Assembly: GCF_027257155.1 (NCBI RefSeq)
Contig: NZ_JAPWDU010000004.1
Location: 496,001 to 560,000 of the forward strand
Direction: 5' to 3'
DNA from: Cerasicoccus sp. TK19100
GTDB taxonomy: Bacteria > Verrucomicrobiota > Verrucomicrobiia > Opitutales > Cerasicoccaceae
DNA: 64,000 nucleotides
The notes beneath the pieces were generated by a model. It was not told the origin of the DNA, made no database searches, and saw only the letters and a list, made by a program, of their open reading frames with translations. A program made the translations under genes and the position numbers. Shown here piece after piece: positions 1 through 7,662 of this stretch (the stretch's first letter is position 1; every line of letters begins with the position of its first letter).

Positions 1-66
1 AGTTAAATAACACTTAAAGCAATAAGTAAAGTTGCTACCAAGTGATGCGCTATTACAAAATAGAGC

Positions 67-1317
67 ATGAAATCAATTTTCCTGAGCTCACTCATCCTAC
101 TTCCTTTAGCCTCATACGCCACTAACATTAACGATGGCATCATACGCTTTGACGACCCTACCACTGTTGGCACACAGGGAGTAGATTTTAAATTTTACGA
201 TCTATATGAATTTCACGATATCGATGACGGAATCTACGATGATGACCCGTCAGAAATGTATTTCCTAAGCGATCAACGCGAAATCAAATGGATTTGGGGA
301 CATGAATACAATGACGGCGTTACACCTGCCACATACGTTCCTCAAATGGAGTTAACTGAGAACGGCGCACTGCTTCTTTATGACCGTGAGGACATATCGT
401 CTCCAATGATAGAGATAAATCCCGTCAGCGGGAAAATCTATATCGATAATAGCGAAGTCTTACTACTAAAAGGTAGCGGTCCAACTTCAACTGGGTTCGC
501 ATACGGTTCATTTAGTGAAGCCAGCGGTTCTTACAGCCTTGCATTCGGCTACAGAGCAAAGTCACTGGCCAATTACTCTTTCGCATTTGGCCGATTTGCC
601 GAAGCAAATGCACAGAATGCGTTTGCAGTCGGCGGCTATGCAAATGCATTGAACTCCATTGCATTCAGCGGCGGCATCACCGACGCCCAAGCGAGGAACT
701 CCATGGCGGTAGGCGGCGTAACTGTGCTGGGTGAAAGTTCGTTCGCGTTCGGAAGCCAATGGGCAAACCGCCCATATGATGAAGATTATACGATTTCTAT
801 GGAAATAGACGGGGACTACACCTTTGCATTTGGCACGGCCATAAGGACATCGAGTAACCATTCATTTGCCTTTGGTGAGAGAGTCCGCACTGCAGGCCTT
901 CATTCCATGGTGTTCGGCCTCGGCAGCGACACGGGTGGCTTTACCCATGATCCCCAAGGGCACGAAGCCAATGGCGATTTCTCCCTCGCTTTCGGTGAAA
1001 TGAATCTCGTCGACGGAGACCACGCACACGCCTTGGGCCAGAACTTAACGGTTTCTTCGATGCACACCACCGTAATTGGTCGCTACAATCGCAACCTCCA
1101 AGCCGACGGCTTAACCCCTGCTGGCAATCCTGACACCTGGAATAGTGCTGATCCGCTTTTTGAAATCGGCAATGGCGACTCCTCTACCCCGAGCAACGCA
1201 ATGACAGTCTACAAAAGCGGGGATGTCGAGATGAGCGAAAATCTACACGTAGCAGGAAAGATCACTTTAGCCGCACCAGCGGGCGACATCAGCATGGGAG
1301 TATTTGGTGCTCAATGA
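67..1317 (+). CDS. Secreted YadA-head-like repeat protein
   Basis: 416 residues. Residues 1-18 form a signal peptide (short positive start, hydrophobic core, ending LASYA). From about residue 150 to 350 there are about twelve copies of a short repeat with the core S-x-A-F-G (SLAFG, SFAFG, AFAVG, SMAVG, TFAFG, SMVFG, AHALG). This is the left-handed beta-roll signature of YadA/Hep_Hag adhesin heads. The last 50 residues read like the end of a fibre (SGDVEMSENLHVAGKITL). No YadA C-terminal membrane anchor follows, so this is not a classical trimeric autotransporter. It is probably an exported trimeric fibre or surface protein. The start is the ATG at 67, which gives an intact signal peptide. A hairpin terminator follows at once. 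Codon use is more A+T-rich than in most of the window. The fold is fairly sure; the function is not. Confidence 0.7.
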   Translation: MKSIFLSSLILLPLASYATNINDGIIRFDDPTTVGTQGVDFKFYDLYEFHDIDDGIYDDDPSEMYFLSDQREIKWIWGHEYNDGVTPATYVPQMELTENGALLLYDREDISSPMIEINPVSGKIYIDNSEVLLLKGSGPTSTGFAYGSFSEASGSYSLAFGYRAKSLANYSFAFGRFAEANAQNAFAVGGYANALNSIAFSGGITDAQARNSMAVGGVTVLGESSFAFGSQWANRPYDEDYTISMEIDGDYTFAFGTAIRTSSNHSFAFGERVRTAGLHSMVFGLGSDTGGFTHDPQGHEANGDFSLAFGEMNLVDGDHAHALGQNLTVSSMHTTVIGRYNRNLQADGLTPAGNPDTWNSADPLFEIGNGDSSTPSNAMTVYKSGDVEMSENLHVAGKITLAAPAGDISMGVFGAQ

Positions 1318-1337
1318 TCCATGGCAACTTCTCAACC

Positions 1338-1368
1338 AAACGCGCCCTCCATCCGGGGGCGCGTTTTT
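1338..1368 (+). terminator. Rho-independent terminator after the YadA-like gene
   Basis: The stem ACGCGCCC/GGGCGCGT closes a short loop and is followed by a T-run. It begins about 20 bases after the stop codon at 1317. Confidence 0.8.
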
Positions 1369-1429
1369 CTTTGGCGTTCAGGTGCGTTTTTGGCGCGACA
1401 TGGCGTGGCGGATCCTTTAATCTTTTGCC

Positions 1430-1675
1430 ATGAAATACTTACTCATTACCATTTGCCTTGGCTTCGCGCTGGTCGGCTGTAAGGAAGAACCCGAAGCAAC
1501 CACCAACGAGCCCATGATGACCAACGAGGAGAAGATGGACGCGCAAGTCAATGAATACGACAGCCCGACCCAGAACAAGGCCTTCAGCCCGACGACTCCC
1601 GTCAACAGCAACCCGCTGGACCCGGCCAACCCCAACAGCCGCTACAATCAGGCTGATCCCAATCGGCAATACTAA
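1430..1675 (+). CDS. Small lipoprotein, unknown function
   Basis: 81 residues. The N-terminus has a hydrophobic stretch ending in the lipobox L-V-G-C, with Cys17 as the predicted lipidation site. The mature part is acidic and rich in Asn, Pro and Glu, with no recognisable fold (EEPEATTNEPMMTNEEK, later NPLDPANPNSRYNQ). It is therefore probably a small disordered periplasmic or outer-membrane lipoprotein. It stands alone between two terminators. Other long frames over this stretch on both strands are shadows. Confidence 0.6.
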   Translation: MKYLLITICLGFALVGCKEEPEATTNEPMMTNEEKMDAQVNEYDSPTQNKAFSPTTPVNSNPLDPANPNSRYNQADPNRQY

Positions 1676-1701
1676 GTCTCTCTCGAACCGATTTCACCCA
1701 G

Positions 1702-1730
1702 ACGCGTCTCCACCCCGGAGGCGCGTTTTT
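1702..1730 (+). terminator. Rho-independent terminator after the lipoprotein gene
   Basis: The stem ACGCGTCTCC/GGAGGCGCGT (one G-T pair) is followed by TTTTT and lies 26 bases after the stop codon. Confidence 0.75.
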
Positions 1731-1754
1731 GGCAACCTCCGGTTGCATCGATAG

Positions 1755-1773
1755 ATTTGCGCACTGCGCAAAT
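1755..1773. repeat. Perfect short palindrome ATTTGCGC-ACT-GCGCAAAT
   Basis: Eight-base arms with a three-base centre, lying between the terminator and the larger inverted repeat. No T-run is adjacent, so it is not a terminator. Its role is unknown. Confidence 0.5.
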
Positions 1774-1791
1774 GGCTTGTCTAGCATCATC

Positions 1792-1967
1792 AGGTAGCGC
1801 AGGCGCGTCTCGCGCCGCACCCCATTGGAGTGGCGTAGGTCGGTCTCTTCAGAGGCCGACTTGTATTGGTAGGCCAAAAGGTTAAGCAAAACCAACATGC
1901 GGATGGCTGAAGCCAACCGCGCACGCCGTCAGCATGGGGTGCGGCGCGAGACGCGCCTGCGCTACCT
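1792..1967. repeat. Composite REP/BIME-like inverted repeat
   Basis: Perfect 34-base arms lie at 1792-1825 and 1934-1967. Each arm begins at its outer end with GTAG (1794-1797; CTAC at 1962-1965) and holds its own small palindrome (GGCGCG-TCT-CGCGCC). A second, unrelated unit with the same plan lies inside at 1835-1860: GTAG, then a hairpin with arms GTCGGTCTCT/AGAGGCCGAC. GTAG or GGAG followed by a palindrome is the known layout of REP sequences mobilised by RAYT transposases. No transposase is adjacent. The 263 bases from 1756 to 2018 hold no credible gene. Confidence 0.65.
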
Positions 1968-2018
1968 CAAGTTGAGATCAATAGAAGGGCCACCAGGAAA
2001 CTGCACCCTACCCTGCTA

Positions 2019-4151
2019 TCAGTTCTTCGTATCAAACTTATCGATGCCGGCACGGAGGACCTTGACTGCCTGCTGCAGGTCCATTGTTGCTTGGTTAAAG
2101 CCGCCGATGGAGGCCGAAGTCGAACGCGCGGCCTCCTTTAGCTGGAGCATGGCGTCGTCGATATGCTGGGCACCCACAGACTGCGTGTCCATGCCCTGCT
2201 TGACGGATTCAAACTGCCGCGTCAGCTCCTGCACGTGCTTGATGATCGCCGCGAGCTGATCGCTGACCGTCTGCACGCCACTAACGCTCTGCTTCATCTG
2301 AGCGCTAAAGTGCTCCATCTCGACGACACCGCTATCGACCGAGGCATGCATTTCCTTGATCATTTGCTCGATGTCGAGCGTGGCGACCGCGGTCTGGTCG
2401 GACAGGCGGCGAATCTCCCGCGCGACCACTGAAAAGCCCACGCCGTATTCGCCGGCTTTCTCAGCCTCGATTGCCGCATTGAGCGAAAGCAAATTCGTCT
2501 GGTCGGCCACCGTGGTAATCGTCGTGATGACGCGGTTCACATTTTTCGCGCGCGCACTAATTACGGACAGCTTGCCCGAAATCGCATCATTGGCCTCGGC
2601 GAGGGTATTCATCATCGCCTCCATTTCTTCCAGGCTCTTTCGCCCGGAGTCCGCCAGCACCGCCGTTTCGTTGGCGCTGTTGGTCACGTCGCTCATCGTG
2701 TTGGAAAGCTCCTGCGAGGTCGTAGAAATTTCCTTAACCGCTGCGGCAATGGAATTCGTCGACGACTCAAACTCGTTGACCGCAGATTGCTGCGCCTTGG
2801 CGTTGGACGAGATTTTTGTGGCCGTCGAGCTCAGCCCCATGCTCGACCCCTTCACCTGGCTAATCAGGATATTCAGGTTGCCGATCATGGTCTTGATCGC
2901 GCGCAGCAGTTGGCCCGTCTCGTCTTCGGAATCGATTTCCACCTTCGCAGTCAGATCGCCCTCGGCCACGCGGGTCGCAAGCGCAGCGGCCCGTGAGATG
3001 CGCTGCGAAATATTACTCGCCAGCCAGACCATCACGCCCAAGGTGAGCAGCAGGCCCATCAACGACACGGCCACCATGAAGACGATGCGCTCATTGACGG
3101 GCGCGTAAATTTCGGCCTTGTCCACGCTCATGACGAGGGTCCAATCGCCAGTGGCAATCTTCGCCGCATCGTAGAAACGCTCCACGCCGTCGTTGCCCTT
3201 GATCAGCTCCACATCGGCATTGCCGCGCATTTTGTAGAAATTAAGCAGCGTCCCGTTGTCGACGATTTCCTCGATGCGCTTGGCCTTCCAAAGCTCATCT
3301 GGGTCAACGACATCGCCATCGCGGGTACTCGCGATGATCCGGCCGCGCTTGCTGATAAGCGTGAACTCCGCCGTCTCGTATTCCTTGAGACTGTCGAGAT
3401 AGCTCTGCATGTAGGCCAGCGCGCGGTCAACGCCCGCAATGCCTTTAAACTCGCCGTCGATCACGATTGGGTAAGTCTGCTCAACGATCAACTTGCCCTC
3501 GTAAACGTAAGGCTCGGTGACCATCACCAAGTCGTTCACGATGTCCTCCGAGCGAGAGGTCTTGGCCTTGTAGTGCTTGCTCAGTTCGTTGGCGAACGAT
3601 ATGTTCCGCAGCTCGGAAACGCCTTGGGCCAAGTTCTTCGCGCCTTGGTAATAGAAGCTCTCCTCCATGTCGACGAGTGGCTCCAGCTCCAGCTTCGAGT
3701 CATCCTCATGTGAGCGATACCAATAAGGCAAAAAGCGGCCAGTATCCGTCAAGGCACGGCGCTCATCAGCGCTGGCAACCTCCAGAAAAGTCGCGTCCTC
3801 GCCGTCGGCATTGGGCTCATAGCCGAAATAGGCCCCCGTCAGTTGCGGGTGTGCCTGCAAGATTTCCTGAGCGTAGCGAATGGAGTTCTCCCGTTGCCCA
3901 AACATCCCGTTTTTCTGGGCCATAGCCATAGTCTTGGGGAAGGTGACCGTCTCCAGGTTCGTCTTGTCGATTTCCTCCGCTGCGCGCTCGGTGGTGAGGT
4001 TGATGTTCTTGAGCGCGCCCTCTTCGAGCTGTTTGTAAAACTCGCTCAGCATCAGGTAGAAGATCAGCCCGATCGTCGCCACCACCGGCAGCGCCACGCA
4101 GACCATGATCTGTAATCGGATGCTGCGAAACTGGAAGGTCGTGCGTTCCAT
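2019..4151 (-). CDS. Methyl-accepting chemotaxis protein with Cache sensor
   Basis: 710 residues, membrane-bound chemoreceptor. TM1 is at about residues 13-33. A large extracytoplasmic dCache-type sensor lies at about 40-350. TM2 is at about 355-378, followed by HAMP (about 380-432) and the cytoplasmic signalling domain. The conserved hairpin tip at about residue 550 (DQTNLLSLNAAIEAEKAGE) contacts CheA/CheW in this family. There is no C-terminal CheR-tethering pentapeptide. The gene starts six bases after the stop of a stand-alone response regulator, so the two are probably co-transcribed. The ligand cannot be read from sequence; Cache sensors of this type often bind small organic acids or amino acids. 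No cheA, cheW or flagellar genes are in the window, so output could also be to a non-flagellar pathway. Confidence 0.93.
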   Translation of the reverse strand: MERTTFQFRSIRLQIMVCVALPVVATIGLIFYLMLSEFYKQLEEGALKNINLTTERAAEEIDKTNLETVTFPKTMAMAQKNGMFGQRENSIRYAQEILQAHPQLTGAYFGYEPNADGEDATFLEVASADERRALTDTGRFLPYWYRSHEDDSKLELEPLVDMEESFYYQGAKNLAQGVSELRNISFANELSKHYKAKTSRSEDIVNDLVMVTEPYVYEGKLIVEQTYPIVIDGEFKGIAGVDRALAYMQSYLDSLKEYETAEFTLISKRGRIIASTRDGDVVDPDELWKAKRIEEIVDNGTLLNFYKMRGNADVELIKGNDGVERFYDAAKIATGDWTLVMSVDKAEIYAPVNERIVFMVAVSLMGLLLTLGVMVWLASNISQRISRAAALATRVAEGDLTAKVEIDSEDETGQLLRAIKTMIGNLNILISQVKGSSMGLSSTATKISSNAKAQQSAVNEFESSTNSIAAAVKEISTTSQELSNTMSDVTNSANETAVLADSGRKSLEEMEAMMNTLAEANDAISGKLSVISARAKNVNRVITTITTVADQTNLLSLNAAIEAEKAGEYGVGFSVVAREIRRLSDQTAVATLDIEQMIKEMHASVDSGVVEMEHFSAQMKQSVSGVQTVSDQLAAIIKHVQELTRQFESVKQGMDTQSVGAQHIDDAMLQLKEAARSTSASIGGFNQATMDLQQAVKVLRAGIDKFDTKN

Positions 4152-4157
4152 GTGGGG

Positions 4158-4586
4158 CTAGGCGTTGGCCGCGACGGCCATGCGCAAATGGCGGAGTTCG
4201 AGGGAGGTGTCGATCTTGGCAGTGAGCAGGATCGGGTTAAAGAGCTTGGCCATATAGTCCTCGGCACCGTCAGCAATGCACTGCGCAACGCTCTCGATGT
4301 TGTCCACGGCGGTGACCATGATCACGGCAATGTCCTTATATTTCGGATCGGCCTTGATCGCCTTGAGCGTGTCGTAGCCATTGAGCACCGGCATCTGGAT
4401 ATCGAGCAGAATCAGATCCACCGGCTTCTCGGCAATGTAGTCCAGGCACTGCTGACCGTCTTCGACCGAGTCAACGTTTTCATAACCAGCCTGCGACAAA
4501 TGCCGCAGCATCATCACGCGCATCATGTTTGTATCCTCAACAACGAGGATGCGCGCCTTGCGAGGTTCAAAAGGTGGGAGATTCAT
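4158..4586 (-). CDS. Single-domain response regulator (CheY-like)
   Basis: 142 residues from the ATG at 4586. A longer open frame reaches 4700, but its first 38 residues do not look like receiver sequence and they overlap the end of the upstream toxin gene. The receiver hallmarks are the acidic pair E17-D18, phospho-acceptor D62 (LILLDIQMPV), T92 and K114. After the lysine the usual KPF is KLF, a small deviation in the switch region. There is no output domain, so it probably acts by protein-protein contact. It lies directly upstream of the chemoreceptor gene, which suggests a dedicated sensor-regulator unit. Confidence 0.85.
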   Translation of the reverse strand: MNLPPFEPRKARILVVEDTNMMRVMMLRHLSQAGYENVDSVEDGQQCLDYIAEKPVDLILLDIQMPVLNGYDTLKAIKADPKYKDIAVIMVTAVDNIESVAQCIADGAEDYMAKLFNPILLTAKIDTSLELRHLRMAVAANA

Positions 4587-4668
4587 TGTATGGCGGTCAG
4601 TATCAGCGAATTGATTTAACAAGCATCCACGCTCAGGCCCATGACTCAAACCCAATTTTTCGCGGAAT

Positions 4669-5082
4669 CTACCAGACTCGCAAGACTGGATAAGCGTCAA
4701 AATTACGGTCTTTGGACAAAATGCCCAACTTTCGCTTGCTGGCCTGTGCGATGATCATCCGGTCAAACGGGTCGCGATGATGCAGCTCCAAATCCTCCAT
4801 GGCACGGCAATCAGGCGCTTCAGGGTTCAATGGAATCACCGCCGCATCGCTCAAGGCCTTGGGCAGGAGGACATCCCACTCGTCCTCGATTTCAAAGTCA
4901 AAGCCCGGTCCGGCGCGCTTGATGGCGATTTCCCAAAAGCTGACCGTCGAATAATAAACCGGCAACTCGCCGTCGATGTGCTTGCGGGCAGTTTTTGAGA
5001 GCCGTCGGTCACCGTAGAGCATCCAAAGCAGCGCATGTGTATCGAGCAACCAGCCATGCACCTTGGCGACATCCGCGCTCAT
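4669..5082 (-). CDS. PIN-domain toxin, VapC-like
   Basis: 137 residues. The PIN RNase signature is visible: D14 in LLDTHALLW, E51 in SFWEIAIKR, and D104/D107 in HHRDPFDRMIIAQA, with a late Asp in LSKDRNFD. PIN toxins are Mg-dependent endoribonucleases that typically cut tRNA or rRNA. The gene overlaps the end of the antitoxin gene by four bases (ATGA), the usual layout of type II pairs. The antitoxin is Phd/YefM-like, a pairing known for PIN toxins of this subgroup (VapC with a Phd-type VapB). The RNA target is unknown. Confidence 0.85.
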   Translation of the reverse strand: MSADVAKVHGWLLDTHALLWMLYGDRRLSKTARKHIDGELPVYYSTVSFWEIAIKRAGPGFDFEIEDEWDVLLPKALSDAAVIPLNPEAPDCRAMEDLELHHRDPFDRMIIAQASKRKLGILSKDRNFDAYPVLRVW

Positions 5083-5321
5083 TGCTTCGCCACGCCAAAG
5101 ATATCCGCCAACTGCTCACTGGATTCCGCAGAGTCAAAACCAGCGCCCATCTTGAGCTTACGCCCCTTCAAGCCCCCGATTCTCGACGCGGGTCGCTCAG
5201 CAGCCGGCGTCAATCGAACCACTGGCTTATTACGCCGGGTAACGATGACTTCCTCCCCGCGCTCCACCGCCTCCACTAATTTGGAGAACTGCGTCTTAGC
5301 CTCATAGATGCTGACTTGCAT
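5079..5321 (-). CDS. Antitoxin, Phd/YefM family
   Basis: 80 residues from the ATG at 5321. An in-frame ATG 18 bases upstream would add MVNCRA, but the family normally begins MQVSIYEAKTQFSKL as here. The N-terminal half (EAKTQFSKLVEAVERGEEV, then ITRRNKPVVRL) is the DNA-binding Phd fold. The C-terminal tail would bind and block the PIN toxin encoded just downstream. Such antitoxins repress their own promoter. Upstream there is an inverted pair GTTGAC/GTCAA at about 5330-5357 that could be the operator. Confidence 0.85.
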   Translation of the reverse strand: MQVSIYEAKTQFSKLVEAVERGEEVIVTRRNKPVVRLTPAAERPASRIGGLKGRKLKMGAGFDSAESSEQLADIFGVAKQ

Positions 5322-5329
5322 GGCTCGAC

Positions 5330-5357
5330 AGTTGACCAAGTTAGTCAGATTGTCAAG
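5330..5357 (-). promoter_or_regulatory. Possible operator/promoter of the toxin-antitoxin pair
   Basis: On the minus strand TTGACA (5356-5351) is followed 14 bases later by GTCAA, giving a TTGAC...GTCAA inverted pair just before the antitoxin start. TTGACA could serve as a -35 box, but no clear -10 box is seen. Confidence 0.3.
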
Positions 5358-5369
5358 TTACACATTGTG

Positions 5370-5780
5370 TCACTTGGGGTTCATCACCCAAGCACGCGGA
5401 TGTTGCTCAAAACCAATTTTCGGGTAGAAATCATTCGCAGCCGGTGCCGACAAGAGCGTGATGAAACACGTCGGCTCCAGCGCAGCGCGGGTTTCTTCAA
5501 CGAGTTTCGCGCCGATACCGCGCTTTTGGTAATCGGCATGCACGGCCAAATCCGCGAGGTAGGCCACGTAGGCAAAATCCGTCAACGTCCGCGCAATGCC
5601 GACGAGCTTCTCGGCATCCCACGCGGTGATCGTCAGGTTGCCATGCTCCATCATCGCCTGCATGACGTCGCGATTCTCCACCGGCCGCCGCTCGCCCAAG
5701 GTTGACACGCGGTAGAGCTCGATGAATTGATCGAGGTCAAACTGGGCGTCGCGCTGGTAGGTGATGGGCATGACTTCCAA
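5370..5780 (-). CDS. GNAT-family N-acetyltransferase
   Basis: 136 residues. It has the GNAT acetyl-CoA-binding motif A in YLADLAVHADYQKRGIGAKL (Q-x-x-G-x-G), and a C-terminal FYPKIGFEQH segment typical of the fold. It transfers an acetyl group from acetyl-CoA to an amine; the substrate cannot be told. The start may be the ATG at 5780 or the one nine bases downstream (MPITYQRD). It stands alone, with a dispersed inverted repeat on its upstream side. Confidence 0.85.
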   Translation of the reverse strand: MEVMPITYQRDAQFDLDQFIELYRVSTLGERRPVENRDVMQAMMEHGNLTITAWDAEKLVGIARTLTDFAYVAYLADLAVHADYQKRGIGAKLVEETRAALEPTCFITLLSAPAANDFYPKIGFEQHPRAWVMNPK

Positions 5781-5794
5781 TTAGGCAATTCTTC

Positions 5795-5912
5795 TAACCA
5801 CGAAGAGCACGAAGGACGCAAAGTTTGAATACGTAATTCATAATGATAAAAACGTCATAAAAAGCTCGAACTAAATTCCATGGATTCGTGCTCTTCGTGT
5901 CCTTCGTGGTTA
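5795..5912. repeat. Imperfect inverted repeat with CCACGAAG words
   Basis: The arms TAACCACGAAG... (5795-5817) and ...CTTCGTGGTTA (5888-5912) pair at about 18 of 22 positions. They are built from reiterated CACGAAG/CTTCGTG words around an A+T-rich centre. It lies between the GNAT gene and gcvPB. It does not start with GTAG/GGAG and so is a different class from the REP-like units. Confidence 0.5.
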
Positions 5913-5927
5913 AAATAAAATTGCGCA

Positions 5928-7394
5928 CTACTTCCCCTCCTCCGGGTCGTAGATGGTCATCCAAGCGGCTTCGTTCGCAATGATCTTGGCCGTCGCGGCG
6001 GTGTGCGGGGCGGTCTCGATCATGTAGGGTGCCACCTTGGCTTCGCTGGCCACCTTGCGGAATTGCTCGATCATGAAGTTAAGCGATTCGAGGCTTTCGG
6101 TTTCGGTGGGCTCGATGAGCATGGCGTCGTCGAACTCCTCGGCGAAGTGGACGCAGCCTGCGCCCACCAGTGTCGGCGGGTGGACCCCGAAGTCGATCAG
6201 CCGCTTCACGAAATCCGCGCCGCGCACGTCGAGGCTGCCGCCGTGCAGCAGGCATTCGTGCATGCAGTTTTGCGGGAACACATTGGGCAGCAAATCCTGC
6301 AGCTGGTGCTTGATGTAGTTGGCGTTGAGCACGGCGTTTTCGGTCGCCGTTTTCAGGCCGATGGCGCCGTTGGCGAGGATGTAGCAATACGCGCGGAGCA
6401 GCACCTCGATGTGGCCAAAGTGCGTCTTGACCTTGCCCACGGAATCCGGGCGATCGTAGTCCGGCATCGGCGCGCCGTCGATCGGGCGGATGACCGGCGT
6501 CGGCAAATACGGCTCGAGGAATTGCTTCACGCCGCAAGGGCCCGCGCCGGGGCCGCCACCGCCGTGCGGGGTGGACAGCGTTTTGTGCGTGTTGATGTGG
6601 ATGACATCGAAGCCCATGTCGCCCGGGCGGATGAGGCCCATGATCGCGTTCAGGTTCGCGCCGTCGTAGTAAAGCAACGAACCGTTGTCGTGGATCTTGT
6701 TGGCGATGGTTTCGATGTTCTGCTCGAAGAGGCCCAGCGTCGACGGGTTGGTGATCATCAGCCCGGCGACATTTTCATCGAGCGCGGCCTCGAAGGCGTC
6801 GAGGTCCATCATGCCCTCTTTGCTCGTGGCGATGATCTTGCAGGTAAAGCCGCACATCGCTGCGCTGGCCGGGTTGGTGCCGTGCGCGGTGTCGGGGATC
6901 AGGATGACCTTGCGGTGCGCCTGCCCGATCTTTTCAAAGTGCTTCTTCATCACGAGCAGCCCCGTGAACTCGCCATGTGCGCCGGCGGCGGGCTGCAGCG
7001 TCACGGCGTCCATACCGGTGAGCTCGGCAATGTAAGTTTGCAAGTCCCACAGCATCTGCCAAACGCCCTGCATCGAGTCGGCCGGCTGGCGAGGGTGCAC
7101 CTTCCCAAAGCCGTCGAGCATAGCGAGCTTGTCGTTGCGCTTCGGGTTATACTTCATCGTGCAAGAACCCAGCGGATACGGCCCGTTGTCGACGCCGTGC
7201 GCCTGACGCGAGAGGTTCGTGAAGTGCCGCACGACATCGATCTCCGACTGCTCGGGAATGCCAATCAGGTCATCCCGTAGGTCTTCGGCCTCGCAGCAAA
7301 CACCGGGATTCTCACCGACCGGAAACTCGTTATCGAACACCGTCGCGCCACTGACATTCGGACGCGTTTTTTTGAAAATGGATTGGGGAGTCAT
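5928..7394 (-). CDS. gcvPB: Glycine dehydrogenase (decarboxylating) subunit 2
   Basis: 488 residues, the PLP-binding half of the split P-protein of the glycine cleavage system. It decarboxylates glycine and passes the aminomethyl group to lipoyl-GcvH. PLP Lys is K271 in NTHKTLSTPHGGGGPGAGP, with the glycine-rich loop just after it. Length is normal for the two-subunit form. It lies downstream of gcvPA on the same strand, but 268 bases of REP-like palindromes separate them. gcvT and gcvH are not in this window. The gene ends close to a dispersed inverted repeat. Confidence 0.96.
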   Translation of the reverse strand: MTPQSIFKKTRPNVSGATVFDNEFPVGENPGVCCEAEDLRDDLIGIPEQSEIDVVRHFTNLSRQAHGVDNGPYPLGSCTMKYNPKRNDKLAMLDGFGKVHPRQPADSMQGVWQMLWDLQTYIAELTGMDAVTLQPAAGAHGEFTGLLVMKKHFEKIGQAHRKVILIPDTAHGTNPASAAMCGFTCKIIATSKEGMMDLDAFEAALDENVAGLMITNPSTLGLFEQNIETIANKIHDNGSLLYYDGANLNAIMGLIRPGDMGFDVIHINTHKTLSTPHGGGGPGAGPCGVKQFLEPYLPTPVIRPIDGAPMPDYDRPDSVGKVKTHFGHIEVLLRAYCYILANGAIGLKTATENAVLNANYIKHQLQDLLPNVFPQNCMHECLLHGGSLDVRGADFVKRLIDFGVHPPTLVGAGCVHFAEEFDDAMLIEPTETESLESLNFMIEQFRKVASEAKVAPYMIETAPHTAATAKIIANEAAWMTIYDPEEGK

Positions 7395-7418
7395 GGGTCT
7401 TTAGAGAAATGTGTAAAG

Positions 7419-7443
7419 GTAGCGCCCGTTATCCCTAACGGGC
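7419..7443 (+). repeat. Solo REP-like unit
   Basis: GTAG at 7419-7422 is followed by a hairpin with arms GCCCGTTA/TAACGGGC (7424-7443). No inverted partner is nearby. It has the same plan as the paired elements that follow. Confidence 0.5.
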
Positions 7444-7462
7444 AGTTTCAACATGCTGGAAA

Positions 7463-7548
7463 GGTAGGGACGGTTGCCCTCAACCGTCCGCGTTCCATCC
7501 AACGGGCCACCGAGACGTGGCGGACGGTTGGGGGCAACCGTCCCTACC
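7463..7548. repeat. REP-like inverted pair between gcvPA and gcvPB
   Basis: The 28-base arms at 7463-7490 and 7521-7548 differ at one position. GTAG (7464-7467) and CTAC (7544-7547) mark the outer ends, and each arm carries its own hairpin (GACGGTTG/CAACCGTC). Confidence 0.65.
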
Positions 7549-7562
7549 CTAAGACGATGTCC

Positions 7563-7638
7563 ACTGGAGGGCGACGCTTCGTCGTCGCCGTCGTTCGGAG
7601 AGGCAATGGGCGGCGACGACGAAGCGTCGCCCTCCAGT
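7563..7638. repeat. Second REP-like inverted pair between gcvPA and gcvPB
   Basis: Perfect 28-base arms lie at 7563-7590 and 7611-7638. GGAG (7566-7569) and CTCC (7632-7635) mark the outer ends, with an internal GCGACG...CGTCGC palindrome in each arm. Its sequence is unrelated to the neighbouring pair. With the two units above, it fills the whole gap between the two gcvP genes. Confidence 0.65.
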
Positions 7639-7662
7639 ATTGCTGTTTCGAAATGGGACATC

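Noticed and set aside
67-1317. Phage tail fibre as part of a prophage
   Set aside because: The fibre-like end is suggestive, but no other phage gene lies next to it and it has a signal peptide.
6003-7280. A 425-codon open frame on the plus strand, opposite gcvPB
   Set aside because: It is exactly antisense to a well-conserved gene and has an Arg/Val/His-rich composition typical of reverse-complement shadows in G+C-rich DNA. No domain is recognisable.
7419-7638. A possible CRISPR array between gcvPA and gcvPB
   Set aside because: The repeats are inverted and unlike each other, with no regular spacers and no cas genes.
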